Source of the DNA: Candidatus Rifleibacteriota bacterium
Lineage (GTDB): Bacteria; Muiribacteriota; Ozemobacteria; Ozemobacterales; Ozemobacteraceae
DNA length: 64,000 nt
Reading direction: 5' to 3'
Assembly (NCBI GenBank): GCA_024710355.1
Contig: JANJUX010000033.1
Span: 285,206-349,205 of the forward strand
Shown here: in pieces, positions 52,440 to 61,235 of the stretch
Layout: every line of letters starts with the position of its first letter
Position numbering within the stretch: position 1 is the stretch's first letter
The notes under the pieces: generated by a model
Told to the model about the DNA's origin: nothing
Seen by the model: only the letters and a program-made list of their open reading frames with translations
The model's database searches: none
Program-made: the position numbers and the translations under genes

Positions 52440-53189
52440 ATGACTGGTGCAGAGTATCTGGCTGATGAACTGAAAAAATACCGCAATATCTGCTTTTATC
52501 CGTCTTCTGGCAATGACCTGAGCAGTCTCGACTATTTCGCTTCGGGCAGAAAGCCGCGCGAAGAAAGAATCATCTGCGCCGAATCAGGCAATACCCGCTG
52601 CTCTGACGCTGTCTGCGATGCTGAAGACATAGATCTTTTTCTGCACAGCGATATCAATTTTTATCAGGAATTCGCTGCCGGCAAAGATTTTGAGCCCGAA
52701 GACTGCGGTATGTACGGTTCATTCGAAGTTCTGTCATTTCGCGAACTGCCAAAAATCAGCAACCCGAACCAGATATACGACAACTGTGAATTTTCGGGGC
52801 GGGTTTTCGAATATAAACTGCGACTGTGGTGTTCAGAAAAGATTCGCACGCTCATTTACTGCCTTTGCGAAAATGAATTCATGGTGGCAAAGATCCTTCT
52901 TGCCAACGATATCAAGGTGTCGACGGTCTGGTCGAAAAACTGGGCCGGTGGCTACACGCACGGCACCTGGCTTGCGAATGTTTTCGACCGTCTGCAGACA
53001 ACCAGAGTTTTTACCGACTGGCTCTGCGTGCCCGGTCGCCGTGGCGAGCCGCGCAATCTCAAAGTCAGCGACAAATACCCAGAACTGATGGTTCCTGCAA
53101 AAGTTAAGCTCATCAGAAACAACGACACCCACTGGATCGACGAAGGCGCCAACGGCTGGGTCGAAGAATACACCGTGCAGCAGCTTTAA
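52440..53189 (+). CDS. Uncharacterised soluble protein
   Basis: 249 residues from the ATG at 52440 (MTGAEYLADELKKYRNICFY), with AAGGAG 12 bases upstream; an in-frame ATG at 52401 would add 13 residues. It is rich in aromatic residues and Cys, with alternating strand/helix pattern: ICFYPSSGNDLSSLDYF, then CGMYGSFEVLSF, then WSKNWAGGYTHGTWL. No domain recognised, no signal peptide, no close operon partner. The string SSGNDLSSLDYF resembles the substrate-binding loop seen in some small hypothetical proteins, but I cannot assign it. Confidence 0.55.
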   Translation: MTGAEYLADELKKYRNICFYPSSGNDLSSLDYFASGRKPREERIICAESGNTRCSDAVCDAEDIDLFLHSDINFYQEFAAGKDFEPEDCGMYGSFEVLSFRELPKISNPNQIYDNCEFSGRVFEYKLRLWCSEKIRTLIYCLCENEFMVAKILLANDIKVSTVWSKNWAGGYTHGTWLANVFDRLQTTRVFTDWLCVPGRRGEPRNLKVSDKYPELMVPAKVKLIRNNDTHWIDEGANGWVEEYTVQQL

Positions 53190-53265
53190 AAATGCGCCAT
53201 TTTTCTTTGCCGACTTGAATAAATCCGTTATAGTTCTCTATCATACAAAAACTACAGGGTTCTTC

Positions 53266-53348
53266 GCCATCTTCGGGAAGGCGGGAATCTCAACGATAAA
53301 TCTTAGATCCCCGCTTCTACAACTCCGGGGCACAAACGCGGTGATGGC
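53266..53348. repeat. Palindromic repeat, copy 3 (degenerate)
   Basis: Outer GCCATC/GATGGC, inner GGCGGGAATCT and GATCCCCGC, with CCGGGG in the middle. It shares the plan of the copies at 29137 and 36031 but with more mismatches. The remaining sequence of the 350-base gap 53190-53541 shows no gene; I see only weak promoter-like elements ahead of 53542. Confidence 0.65.
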
Positions 53349-53541
53349 ACCAAACTGTCGCCCCTTGAACTCATCCGTGACAGACCGCAGGCATTGATTT
53401 GCAGAATCAGCGGGCCAGAGCTCAATGCAGGAGGCCCTGTTTTACGAAACTTCTGGCATCGAGCCGTTCAAATCGTTACAATAGGCTCTGAAATTAAGAA
53501 CACAGGGCGATATGAATTTAATTACCCGGGAGAATGCAAAG

Positions 53542-54672
53542 ATGGAAAAAGCAAAAGTCTATTTCACCGATTTCCACACCGAGGCTTTCGGAGACGGCCT
53601 GCCAACCAAACTCAAAAAGCTCGTTAAAAATGCCGGCATCGGGCAGATCGACATGGATGGACGATTCGTTGCCATCAAACTGCATTTTGGTGAACTTGGC
53701 AATGTGAGTTATCTGCGCCCTAACTATGCAAAAGCCGTGGTCGATGTGGTTAAAGAGCTCGGCGGCAAGCCATTTTTGACCGATTGCAACACCATGTATC
53801 CGGGTTATCGCAAAAACGCTCTCGAACATCTGCAATGTGCCTGGGAAAACGGCTTTACCCCGCTCAGCGCCGGCTGCCCGATTCTGATCGGTGACGGTCT
53901 CAGGGGAACCGACGATGTTCTGGTTCCCGTGTCTGGTGGCGAATATGTGAAAGAGGCGAAAATCGGCCGGGCAGTTATGGATGCCGACGTGTTCATCAGT
54001 CTGACTCACTTTAAAGGGCATGAAGCAACCGGTTTTGGCGGTGCCATAAAAAATATCGGCATGGGCTGCGGTTCGCGCGCCGGAAAAGCCGAACAACACA
54101 GCAGTGGTATTCCGAAGATCGATGAAAACTTGTGCCGGGGTTGTCTTGCCTGTCTTAAAGCATGTGCCAACAACGGCCTTGAGTTTGACAAAGCCGCCAG
54201 AAAAATGCGGGTGAATCTGGAAAACTGCGTCGGTTGTGGTCGCTGCCTCGGGGCATGCAACTTCGACGCCATCGCTTTCGATTTTAGCGCCGCGGTCGAA
54301 ATGCTGAACCGGCGCATGGCAGAATACACCAAAGCCGTACTTGACGGCCGCCCGCACTTTCATATCTCTCTGGTGGTGGATGTTTCACCGAACTGTGACT
54401 GTCACGGTGAGAACGATGTGCCTATTTTACCGAATCTGGGCATGTTCGCTTCCTTTGACCCTCTGGCCCTTGACCAGGCATGTGTCGATGCCTGTATGAA
54501 GGCCGAGCCGCTTCCCGGCAGTCAGCTGGCCAATAACCTTGCCAAACCCGGCTTTGTCGACCACAAGGACCATTTTACCAACTCAAGACCAGAGTCTGAA
54601 TGGCGCTCATGCCTGGAGCACGCCGAAAAAATCGGTCTCGGAACCAGAAAATACGAGCTGATAAAGCTCTGA
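53542..54672 (+). CDS. DUF362 protein with 2[4Fe-4S] ferredoxin domain
   Basis: 376 residues from the ATG at 53542, 8 bases after GGGAGA. The DUF362 region (about 1-185) includes VAIKLHFGELGNVSYLRP and LTHFKGHEATGFGGAIKNIG. The ferredoxin insert has LCRGCLACLKACANNG and CVGCGRCLGACNFDAI (about 197-250), and the C-terminal DUF362 part includes DVSPNCDCHGENDVPILPN. Probably an iron-sulphur electron carrier or maturation factor. The activity of the family is not established. Single gene between a repeat and a convergent peptidase. Confidence 0.88.
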   Translation: MEKAKVYFTDFHTEAFGDGLPTKLKKLVKNAGIGQIDMDGRFVAIKLHFGELGNVSYLRPNYAKAVVDVVKELGGKPFLTDCNTMYPGYRKNALEHLQCAWENGFTPLSAGCPILIGDGLRGTDDVLVPVSGGEYVKEAKIGRAVMDADVFISLTHFKGHEATGFGGAIKNIGMGCGSRAGKAEQHSSGIPKIDENLCRGCLACLKACANNGLEFDKAARKMRVNLENCVGCGRCLGACNFDAIAFDFSAAVEMLNRRMAEYTKAVLDGRPHFHISLVVDVSPNCDCHGENDVPILPNLGMFASFDPLALDQACVDACMKAEPLPGSQLANNLAKPGFVDHKDHFTNSRPESEWRSCLEHAEKIGLGTRKYELIKL

Positions 54673-54731
54673 CTGCACTAATCTTGCTAAATTGAATTTC
54701 CCCTGCGAGTCACCACTTTCGCCAGCGAGAG

Positions 54732-56057
54732 TTATATCCGCGCGGGTGTGGTGCCAAAACGGCTGAAGACCTGATATATCGCATTTGTGCCAAACTCGAT
54801 TGCGGCAACTGGTATGCGCTCGTCAGCGGCATGAATGAGTCTGGAAAAATCAAAGCCGGCAGGCAGAGGCATAGGCAAAAAACCATAGGTCTGAATGCCC
54901 AGTCGCGAGAAAAACCGACTGTCGGTAACGCCGCTGAGCAGAAGGGGAATCGGCACAGAACCGGGTTCGGCTTCGCGCAATATACCGGTAAGCGTTGAAA
55001 ATAGGCCCATGTCAGGCTTTCCGGGGCCTTCCCAGTAATGCATTAGTTCAAGCTCGACATCGTTGTCGATGATTTTTCGAAGTTCGCGCAGCATATCGTC
55101 GGGCTGAAAACCCGGAAGCAGGCGGCCGTCGAGGCCAACGGATATTTCTGATGGAATGACATTTACCATTTCGCTTCCCTTGATAACCGTTGGCGTCACA
55201 GTGTTGTGCAGCATTGAATCAAAAAGGCGGCCCGGTGCTCCGATGCAGTCGAGAATTCTGTCGGTGAAAAGCGGCAGGTTCAGCATTCTGGTTAAAAAGC
55301 CCATGAAACCGCCATTGGTCGAAGCGATTATATTGATCATCTCGCGTGGAACCGGGGTAATATGAACCGGCAATCGATTCTGGTCGAGTTGCCGTAAAAA
55401 CTTTGCCAGTTTGGCCATGGCACCGCCCCGGACCGGCATCGAGCCGTGCCCGCCCATTCCGCGAACCGTTGCCTTGAGCCAGCACATCTGCTTTTCGGCA
55501 ACCTGGATCGGATAAAAGGTTTTATTACCGATGGTAAAGGTAAAGCCGCCGAATTCGCCAATGGCGTAGCGCACGCCTTTGAACAGTTCGGGATGCTCTT
55601 CGACAAGAAACCGCGCGCCAAAGTTGCTGCCGGTTTCTTCATCGCACACCACGGCCAGAATTATATCGCCGGGCGGCGACAGGTTACAGGTTTTGGCCCG
55701 TATGAATGCCGACAGCATCATGGCGACCCCGCCTTTCATGTCGAGGGCGCCGCGGCCCCAGAGAAAGTCGTCGACGATTTTGCCGGCAAAAGGCGGGTGT
55801 TGCCAATTCTGGCCGACGGTGGTCACTACGTCGACGTGCCCATAAAGCAGCAGGGGCGGCGCCTGGCCTTGACCTGCGAGGCGGGCGACAAGATTGGGCC
55901 GCTCTGGCGCTTTGCTGATCAATTTCGTTTCTATGCCAGCATCGCGAAGAATCTCGTTAATAAAAGCAATGCATTCTGCCACGTTTCCCGGCGGGTTGGT
56001 GGTGTCAAACTGAATCAGCCTTTGCAGCAGAGCTGATGGTTGATGATAAATATGCAT
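54732..56057 (-). CDS. M20/M25/M40 family metallopeptidase
   Basis: 441 residues. The dizinc catalytic domain has LLYGHVDVVTT (metal His), WGRGALDMKGG (bridging Asp) and VVCDEETGSNFGAR (catalytic Glu-Glu), and an inserted dimerisation domain follows (about 195-320, KATVRGMGGHGSMP). It resembles the PepV/ArgE/DapE superfamily. The exact substrate (dipeptide or N-acyl amino acid) is not clear. It has no signal peptide. Length is normal. The gene ends 60 bases from the DUF362 gene on the opposite strand. Confidence 0.9.
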   Translation of the reverse strand: MHIYHQPSALLQRLIQFDTTNPPGNVAECIAFINEILRDAGIETKLISKAPERPNLVARLAGQGQAPPLLLYGHVDVVTTVGQNWQHPPFAGKIVDDFLWGRGALDMKGGVAMMLSAFIRAKTCNLSPPGDIILAVVCDEETGSNFGARFLVEEHPELFKGVRYAIGEFGGFTFTIGNKTFYPIQVAEKQMCWLKATVRGMGGHGSMPVRGGAMAKLAKFLRQLDQNRLPVHITPVPREMINIIASTNGGFMGFLTRMLNLPLFTDRILDCIGAPGRLFDSMLHNTVTPTVIKGSEMVNVIPSEISVGLDGRLLPGFQPDDMLRELRKIIDNDVELELMHYWEGPGKPDMGLFSTLTGILREAEPGSVPIPLLLSGVTDSRFFSRLGIQTYGFLPMPLPAGFDFSRLIHAADERIPVAAIEFGTNAIYQVFSRFGTTPARI

Positions 56058-56081
56058 TGCCCTTTTCTGCTCCTGCCGACT

Positions 56082-56150
56082 TTATTCTCGGCTGAACTGC
56101 AGCGGACTCATGGCGGTGGTTTCGCGAAAGCGCTGATGAAAAGTGGGGTT
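56082..56150 (-). pseudogene. Remnant of an AraC-family regulator
   Basis: Translated leftward, the stretch gives TFHQRFRETTAMSPLQFSRE followed by a stop. It matches residues of the AraC protein at 60195 (TFHQHFRELTAMSPLQYQKN) closely, and DNA identity is visible too. Only about 20 codons of the helix-turn-helix remain, with no start or N-terminal domain nearby. Confidence 0.7.
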
Positions 56151-56305
56151 CCTGTTTTTATTTTATCAGGCTGATAAGGAAATTGCTTTATAAAATTAAT
56201 TTCGGAAAATCGGGCAAGAATCAAAGACTAATGGTCTAACAGTTTTTTCAGGCTTCCCGCTATGCTTGGAGCAGATGAAGAAATAATCTGGAAATGGAGA
56301 AAAAA

Positions 56306-56869
56306 ATGAAATCAGTTGCTTTTGCTTCCGTTCTATCAGTGTTTCTCAGTCTGAACGCATTTTCTACGCTCTTTGGCCAGACAGACGGGAAACAGAAAAA
56401 AATTCTGATCGCCTTTTTCTCTAAGACCGGCAATACTGCCGAAGTTGCCGAGGCAATCCGCAAAAATACCGGTGGCACCATGTTTCAGATCGTTCCAGAG
56501 ACCGCTTACCCGGAAGACTATGATGAAACCGTCAGGATCGCTCGCAAAGAGGTAGATACCAAAGCCAGGCCGGCCATCAAAGGCAAGATCGAGAATTTCG
56601 AAGCTTACGACGTCGTGTTCGTCGGGTTCCCCAGTTATTGGGCAACAGCCCCGATGTCTGTGTTTACTTTTCTTGAATCTTACGATTTTTCCGGCAAGAC
56701 GATCGTTCCGTTTGTAACTCACGAAGGCAGCAGTTTTGGCAGAAGTATCTCTGATATTGCCAGTTCATGCCCAAAAGCGAAAATTCTCGAAGGCCTGTCA
56801 ATCAGAGGCAGCAACGCAGATTCTGCCGAAACCAGAGTTCCAGAATGGCTCAAAAAAATTGGAATCTGA
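56306..56869 (+). CDS. Exported flavodoxin
   Basis: 187 residues from the ATG at 56306 (GGAGA 6 bases upstream). An unusual Sec-type signal peptide (MKSVAFASVLSVFLSLNAFS) precedes a flavodoxin fold: phosphate-binding loop FFSKTGNTAEVAEAIRK, then VVFVGFPSYWATAPMSVFTF and FVTHEGSSFGRSISD. Flavodoxins carry electrons through FMN and normally act in the cytoplasm. Homologues with a leader sit beside aldo/keto reductase, alpha/beta hydrolase and YqhD-like genes in many bacteria; the same partners are found in this region. TatA follows 125 bases downstream. Confidence 0.85.
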   Translation: MKSVAFASVLSVFLSLNAFSTLFGQTDGKQKKILIAFFSKTGNTAEVAEAIRKNTGGTMFQIVPETAYPEDYDETVRIARKEVDTKARPAIKGKIENFEAYDVVFVGFPSYWATAPMSVFTFLESYDFSGKTIVPFVTHEGSSFGRSISDIASSCPKAKILEGLSIRGSNADSAETRVPEWLKKIGI

Positions 56870-56994
56870 GAACTGATAGTGAGCGATTTGCTTACAAGCA
56901 GACCGTTTTGAATACAGTAGTGATATCAATTCATCGAGGGCTGAAAAAGTGATCTCAGATTGTCTGATGATTGCGAAAATCAGTGGAGGTTTAT

Positions 56995-57192
56995 GTGGGA
57001 ATAGGTTTTTCAGAGCTGATTTTAATATTGGTTATCATTCTTGTGGTGTTTGGCCCGGGTAGATTGCCAGAAATCGGCAAGGCTCTCGGTGGCGGCATCA
57101 GGGAATTCAAAGACGCACAGCGGTCTTTGCTCGGTGATTCTTCAGCCAGCGCCAGAAAAGAGAATGCAGACGATGGCACTTCCAACGGTTGA
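56995..57192 (+). CDS. tatA: Sec-independent translocase component TatA
   Basis: 65 residues, GTG start at 56995 with GGAGG 5 bases upstream. [20 protein letters not shown] is the TatA/E membrane helix, [20 protein letters not shown] the amphipathic helix, and the tail is polar. The length is short but normal. TatA assembles the pore for folded Tat substrates. The next reading frame starts with an RR signal (RRRDFLKL), an apt neighbour. TatC is not in the window. Confidence 0.88.
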   Translation: MGIGFSELILILVIILVVFGPGRLPEIGKALGGGIREFKDAQRSLLGDSSASARKENADDGTSNG

Positions 57193-57259
57193 AGTGAGTC
57201 TTTTGCAGAAGGGTTCGGGTGGTTCTCCCGGTAAAGCGTGAATCATGAGGAGAGAAAAA

Positions 57260-57463
57260 ATGAGCGAAAACAAGCCTGATAACAGACGAAGAGACTTTTT
57301 GAAGCTTATGGGAGCATTTTCGGTCGGCTCTTTGATTCCTTTAACCGGCTGTGGCGACACGAATGATTCGGGCAGCAGCCCGATTTCGGGCCCGGTTCCT
57401 GTTGATGCGATGACATACCGGACAAACTGCCAGGCGCTCTGTTCTAAAACCGCGCATAGATGA
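57260..57463 (+). pseudogene. 5' remnant of a Tat-exported aldo/keto reductase
   Basis: 67 codons. The Tat signal RRRDFLKLMGAFSVGSLIPL ends in the lipobox-like TGC, followed by a Gly/Ser linker and MTYRTN. Family members continue there with a reductase domain. Here the frame runs into unrelated residues (CQALCSKTAHR) and stops. The sequence after it belongs to a ferredoxin gene in another frame, so the reductase is cut off by a deletion. GAGGAG precedes the ATG at 57260, so a short secreted peptide could still be made. Confidence 0.65.
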
Positions 57464-58340
57464 CAAGAACTGCACTCATTGCGGCCTGTGCGAGAAAAAC
57501 TGCAAAGCTGAATGTATTGACGCAAAAGCCGGGTTTATAGATTATTCGCGCTGCGTTGCATGTTTTAACTGCCTGGAAAGCTGTCCGCAGTCATTGATAG
57601 GGTTCGCTAACAGCTGCAAAAGCCTGAAACCCAATGAAAATGCAGAGCATGAAAGTGTGCTGCATGAGACTGCTGTCGCCGAGCCAGAGGGCAAAGCAAT
57701 CGAAAAAAGCGGCGAATCGCGAAGAAAGTTTTTGACGATTTCATCATTGTTTGCCGTGGCCACGGCGAAAAAAGCGTTTGCCAAAAAATTCGACGGCGGC
57801 TTGGCGCTGATCGAGGCTAAAAAACAGCCAGAACGTGGCACTGACATTGTGCCGCCCGGTTCGCTGGGTATTGCCGGTTTCAGAAAAAAATGTACCGGCT
57901 GCCTGCCGTGCGTTTCAGCCTGCCCCAACCACGTTTTGAGACCTTCGAATGAACTTGGAAGCTTTATGCAGCCGGAAATGTCGTTCGAGCAGGGATATTG
58001 CCGCCCTGAATGTACCAGATGCTCTGAGGTGTGTCCGAGTGGTGCGATCAGCCGCATCACTGCTGTCGAGAAATCAGCGATTCAGATCGGCCACGCAGTC
58101 TGGAAAAAAGACCTCTGCATCGTTAACCGCGACAAGGTCAGCTGCAACAACTGTGCCCGGCATTGTCCGACCGGCGCGATCACGATGATTCCCCAGAGCG
58201 CTGACGACCCGGCATCGTTGAAGATTCCGCTTGTTGACGAAGGCCGCTGCATCGGCTGCGGTGCCTGCGAAAACCTGTGCCCCTCCCGCCCTTTCAGCGC
58301 CATCCACGTCGAAGGCCACGAACGTCACAAAACTATTTAA
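57415..58340 (+). pseudogene. 3' part of a polyferredoxin (N-terminal membrane part missing)
   Basis: In the frame that opens after a stop near 57412 the sequence gives LKPRIDDKNCTHCGLCEKNC, then CVACFNCLESCPQS, an internal SRRKFLTISSLFAV, and further clusters KCTGCLPCVSACPN, CRPECTRCSEVCPSG, SCNNCARHCPTGA and CIGCGACENLCPSR, ending at 58340. Relatives begin with a NapH/YccM-like membrane domain, which is absent here. There is no start codon with a Shine-Dalgarno before the first cluster. It is probably non-functional unless translated from the upstream reading frame by frameshifting. Six cluster motifs remain intact, so loss may be recent. Confidence 0.6.
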
Positions 58341-58366
58341 ATCAGCACCAGGTTTGCAGAACGGGC

Positions 58367-58855
58367 TTATTTTGCTTTTCGCGTGCCGGTTTTTTTCTGG
58401 TAATTGTCGGGCTTTGGCTCGATTAAACCATATTGCCGAAGAAAATCACCGGGAGACATTATTGGCAGCGGAAACGCTTTCTGAACAGTTTCGTTCAGAA
58501 TGTGCCCTCGATCGAGAGAAATGAGAATATCAGCTTTACCTTTGATAGCAACCGCTAAAACATGTGTGTCTTTCGGGGCGGTGACCTTTGTCCACTCAGC
58601 TTTTTCTTTGGCGGTTGGAGGGTCTGAAAGTGAAATGTGCAATGGGCCGATAATGCGGCAAAACCAGGCCCACAAAGCAGGACCAAGAAGGTTGATAATA
58701 TTGCTCTTCGCTTCATGCATGACGAGGCGGGTTGCTAAAAGTTTGACCTTGCCTTCAGCAGCAACGCCAAGAATTCTGGCACTTCCGCCTTCAGGCGAAT
58801 TTGCAGCGGTAACCAGGACACATGCGTCAAGAAATAATCGCGGCGGAGTGCTCAT
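58367..58855 (-). CDS. PIN-domain toxin-like ribonuclease
   Basis: 162 residues. PIN fold with LFLDACVLVTAAN (first Asp), RLVMHEAKSNI (Glu), DTHVLAVAI (Asp) and LISLDRGHI (Asp): the four acidic metal ligands of VapC-like RNases. The gene shares one base with the upstream antitoxin gene (58855), the usual antitoxin-first arrangement. It is convergent with the broken polyferredoxin. Confidence 0.82.
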   Translation of the reverse strand: MSTPPRLFLDACVLVTAANSPEGGSARILGVAAEGKVKLLATRLVMHEAKSNIINLLGPALWAWFCRIIGPLHISLSDPPTAKEKAEWTKVTAPKDTHVLAVAIKGKADILISLDRGHILNETVQKAFPLPIMSPGDFLRQYGLIEPKPDNYQKKTGTRKAK

Positions 58856-59103
58856 CAGATGCGATCTGCCACGACAAATTCTTCAAGCTGCTTTTTAGTG
58901 TAACGTCGGGCTTCTTTTTCCTCTGCGGCAGACAGTGATTTTTCGAAAGCCAGGGCAAAGGTTGTTTCTTCAACCCCCTTTTGTCTGGTAATGATGTTTA
59001 CAGCTTTAATGAGCAGGTCTGACATGGTAACGCCAGTTGAAGCAGAAAGGATTTTGAGTTCCTTGTGGGTCTCGTCCGGCAAGCGCAATGTAAGCGTTTT
59101 CAT
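58855..59103 (-). CDS. Ribbon-helix-helix antitoxin-like protein
   Basis: 82 residues. KTLTLRLPDETHKELKILSA, then GVTMSDLLIKAVNII, is a MetJ/Arc-type ribbon-helix-helix DNA-binding domain. The C-terminal half (FEKSLSAAEEKEARRYTKKQ) is a charged helix that would bind the PIN partner. AGGGG precedes the ATG. It is likely to repress the shared promoter at 59141-59168. Confidence 0.8.
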   Translation of the reverse strand: MKTLTLRLPDETHKELKILSASTGVTMSDLLIKAVNIITRQKGVEETTFALAFEKSLSAAEEKEARRYTKKQLEEFVVADRI

Positions 59104-59140
59104 TGTAAAACCCCTATGTAAAAGTTTCTTACCAATATTA

Positions 59141-59168
59141 AATATAACATGATTTATAAAACATTCAA
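59141..59168 (-). promoter_or_regulatory. Promoter of the toxin-antitoxin pair
   Basis: On the minus strand TTGAAT (59168-59163), 16 bases and TATATT (59146-59141), giving a leader of about 30 bases. The region is AT-rich and suits a ribbon-helix-helix operator. Confidence 0.5.
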
Positions 59169-59322
59169 TGATGCAATTTTAGAGCTTCATTGTTTGATGG
59201 TTGTTTGACAGTCTGGTCGTCTGACAGAGTAAAAAAAGAAAAAGCAGCTCCAGACAAGCCTGATTGACTGCGACCGGGTCGGTTTAGGTGGGCATTTAGA
59301 AAAGTTTTCAGGCACTGAAAAA

Positions 59323-60144
59323 TTAGAGCCTGACTGAAGTCAGATATGGAATAATTGTCTGCCTGGTTTCTGAGACATACTTATGTGGAAAATTTCTTTT
59401 TATCCGCAGGGTATGTCTGGCTATCAGCTGGTGAAACGTCGATATATAAAACGATATGGCCACCTCATCCTGGTAGTATGTCACAGAAGCAGGAACGCGA
59501 CTGTAAAATTCCAGGTCATCGTAAAAAGCGTGCCAGTAAAGATAGAAGTTTGCCCCGATCAGATGCAGGGCTGCCAGCTGAATGAATCCTTCCCGGCTGC
59601 CGTCTGTTTTTATGTGCAGCAGGTATTCATCGGCGGCATCTTTTCGAAAAGTGGTTCTAACCCCGTCAATACTGTAGTTTCTCGATTCGTCTTTTTTTCG
59701 GGTATATAGAATCGGGTTTCCTTCGGGGGATGACAAATGATAGCGGTAGTCCAGCACGTAACCTTCTTCCATTTTCAAACGGTTGAACACCCCAAAATAT
59801 CTGTTAACATCGAATTCAAGGGGAAGCAAACGTTCCATTTCCGCGTTGGCCTGCAATTCTTCAGACTTTGAGAATTTACCCATCTCAAATTTCATCCAGA
59901 TAGTCGAAACATTTTCATACAAATCCCCATGAGGATGAAAACTCTTTTTTGGCTGCAATTTTCTGATTTGAGCGATGCGCTCGTGTATATCAGGCGGAAA
60001 GATCTGAAAAAATGCCACGATGAAAAATGCCATGGCGCAGATGATCAGCAGCGCATTCTGTCTTCTGAATACCATGCGGCAGAGAGTTTTCAACTTTTCA
60101 ACCGTTTCGGGTGAGATAACCAGCCCGGCTTCAGAAAGTTTCAT
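59323..60144 (-). CDS. Single-pass membrane protein, unknown
   Basis: 273 residues from the ATG at 60144 with GGAGG 7 bases upstream. A cytoplasmic N-terminus (1-30) is followed by a transmembrane helix (about 34-52, ALLIICAMAFFIVAFFQIF) and an exported domain of about 220 residues. That domain is rich in Tyr and Phe (EGYVLDYRYHLSS, NFYLYWHAFYDDLEFYS) and ends in a basic stretch. No known domain was recognised. It lies 45 bases after the AraC gene ends and before the toxin-antitoxin genes; it may be co-transcribed with the regulator. Confidence 0.55.
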   Translation of the reverse strand: MKLSEAGLVISPETVEKLKTLCRMVFRRQNALLIICAMAFFIVAFFQIFPPDIHERIAQIRKLQPKKSFHPHGDLYENVSTIWMKFEMGKFSKSEELQANAEMERLLPLEFDVNRYFGVFNRLKMEEGYVLDYRYHLSSPEGNPILYTRKKDESRNYSIDGVRTTFRKDAADEYLLHIKTDGSREGFIQLAALHLIGANFYLYWHAFYDDLEFYSRVPASVTYYQDEVAISFYISTFHQLIARHTLRIKRNFPHKYVSETRQTIIPYLTSVRL

Positions 60145-60194
60145 TTCTTTACCTCCGGCAAATACTTTTGCTGCAATAACCGCTGGCATTCATG

Positions 60195-61097
60195 TCAGGC
60201 GTCGGCAGAAATCTGTCGTAGACCGCTGACGTCGCGCGATGGCGGGGCGCCGAACAGGCGGCTGTATTCGCGGCTGAACTGCGACGGGCTTTCGTAGCCG
60301 ACCTGAAATGCTGCTGATGCCGCATCCATGCGTTCAAGCAGCATCAAGCGCCGGGCTTCGTTGAGGCGCAGATTTTTTTGATACTGCAGCGGGCTCATGG
60401 CGGTCAGCTCACGAAAATGCTGATGAAACGTCGATTTGCTCATGCTGGCCTGTGCCGCCAGCTCGTCGATTCGCAGCGGCCGCGAAAAATTCAAACGCAG
60501 CCACTTTATCGCCTGGGCAATCTGATTGCTCTGACTGCCGGCTGAGATCATCTGGCGTAGTCTGACGCCTTGATCGCCAGTGAGCAGCCGGTAATAAATT
60601 TCCTTCTGAATGAGAGGCGCCATGATCGGGATATCCTGAGACTGTTCGAGCAGGTCGAGCAGCCTTTTGAATGCTTCGAGAAGCTGGTCTGTCATTTCGC
60701 CGGTCGCCATGCCGCGGCTTGTCTGATGCAACTTTGGCGCCGGCAGACGATTCTCTATTATCAGTTGCGCAAGCTCGCGCTGATCGAGATCAAGTCTCAT
60801 GCCCAGAAGAGGTTTTTCGTGACTGGCTTCTTTTATCTGAACTATGGTGGGCAGGTCGATTGCCGCCAGCAGAAAGCTTTCAGAGTTATAGGTAAATTTG
60901 TCTTCGCCCAGTATAACGTGCTTCTCACCCTGAACTATCGCGCAGATACTGGGAATATAGACAACGCTGGATACCTGGGTCGGCTCGTTGGCTCTGAACA
61001 GCGAGAAGTTCGGAATGCCCGTTTCCAGATTGAGGGCTTTTTCGGTTAACCGGGCAATCTTAACTTTAATGGCTTCGAGAGTTTCTCTTTTTGGCAT
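60195..61097 (-). CDS. AraC-family regulator with AraC_N domain (YqhC-like)
   Basis: 300 residues from MPKRETLEAIKVKIAR (AAGGAG 7 bases before the ATG at 61097). The N-terminal AraC_N (PF06719-type) domain is marked by VVYIPSICAIVQGEKHVIL and FLLAAIDLPTIVQI. The C-terminal double helix-turn-helix has RIDELAAQASMSKSTFHQHF and AAFQVGYESPSQFSREYSRL. This is the class of YqhC, which in E. coli activates the aldehyde reductase gene yqhD. Here an alpha/beta hydrolase gene and a YqhD-like dehydrogenase lie directly upstream on the same strand. A second AraC fragment of the same type survives at 56082. Confidence 0.88.
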   Translation of the reverse strand: MPKRETLEAIKVKIARLTEKALNLETGIPNFSLFRANEPTQVSSVVYIPSICAIVQGEKHVILGEDKFTYNSESFLLAAIDLPTIVQIKEASHEKPLLGMRLDLDQRELAQLIIENRLPAPKLHQTSRGMATGEMTDQLLEAFKRLLDLLEQSQDIPIMAPLIQKEIYYRLLTGDQGVRLRQMISAGSQSNQIAQAIKWLRLNFSRPLRIDELAAQASMSKSTFHQHFRELTAMSPLQYQKNLRLNEARRLMLLERMDAASAAFQVGYESPSQFSREYSRLFGAPPSRDVSGLRQISADA

Positions 61098-61189
61098 GGG
61101 GCAAACTCCTTTGCCGGCATCAGGGCGCCAGCATTGTTTTAATTTTACCAGATTTTGGCAGAACATTCGGAAAGGGAACTGAAAGCGAG

Positions 61190-61223
61190 AAATACCGCGA
61201 CGGGCCGAAGAAGCCCGCCGCGG
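61190..61223 (-). terminator. Terminator after the alpha/beta hydrolase
   Basis: CCGCGaCGGGC pairs with GCCCGcCGCGG (one mismatch, loop of 7), followed on the minus strand by a short T-rich tail (TATTTCTC). Confidence 0.55.
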
Positions 61224-61235
61224 CACAGTGTGATG

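Noticed and set aside
57594..58340. Intact ferredoxin gene starting with the TTG at 57594
   Set aside because: The TTG lies inside a ferredoxin motif and the same frame is open with a preceding cluster; no Shine-Dalgarno is present, so the frame is the tail of a larger protein.
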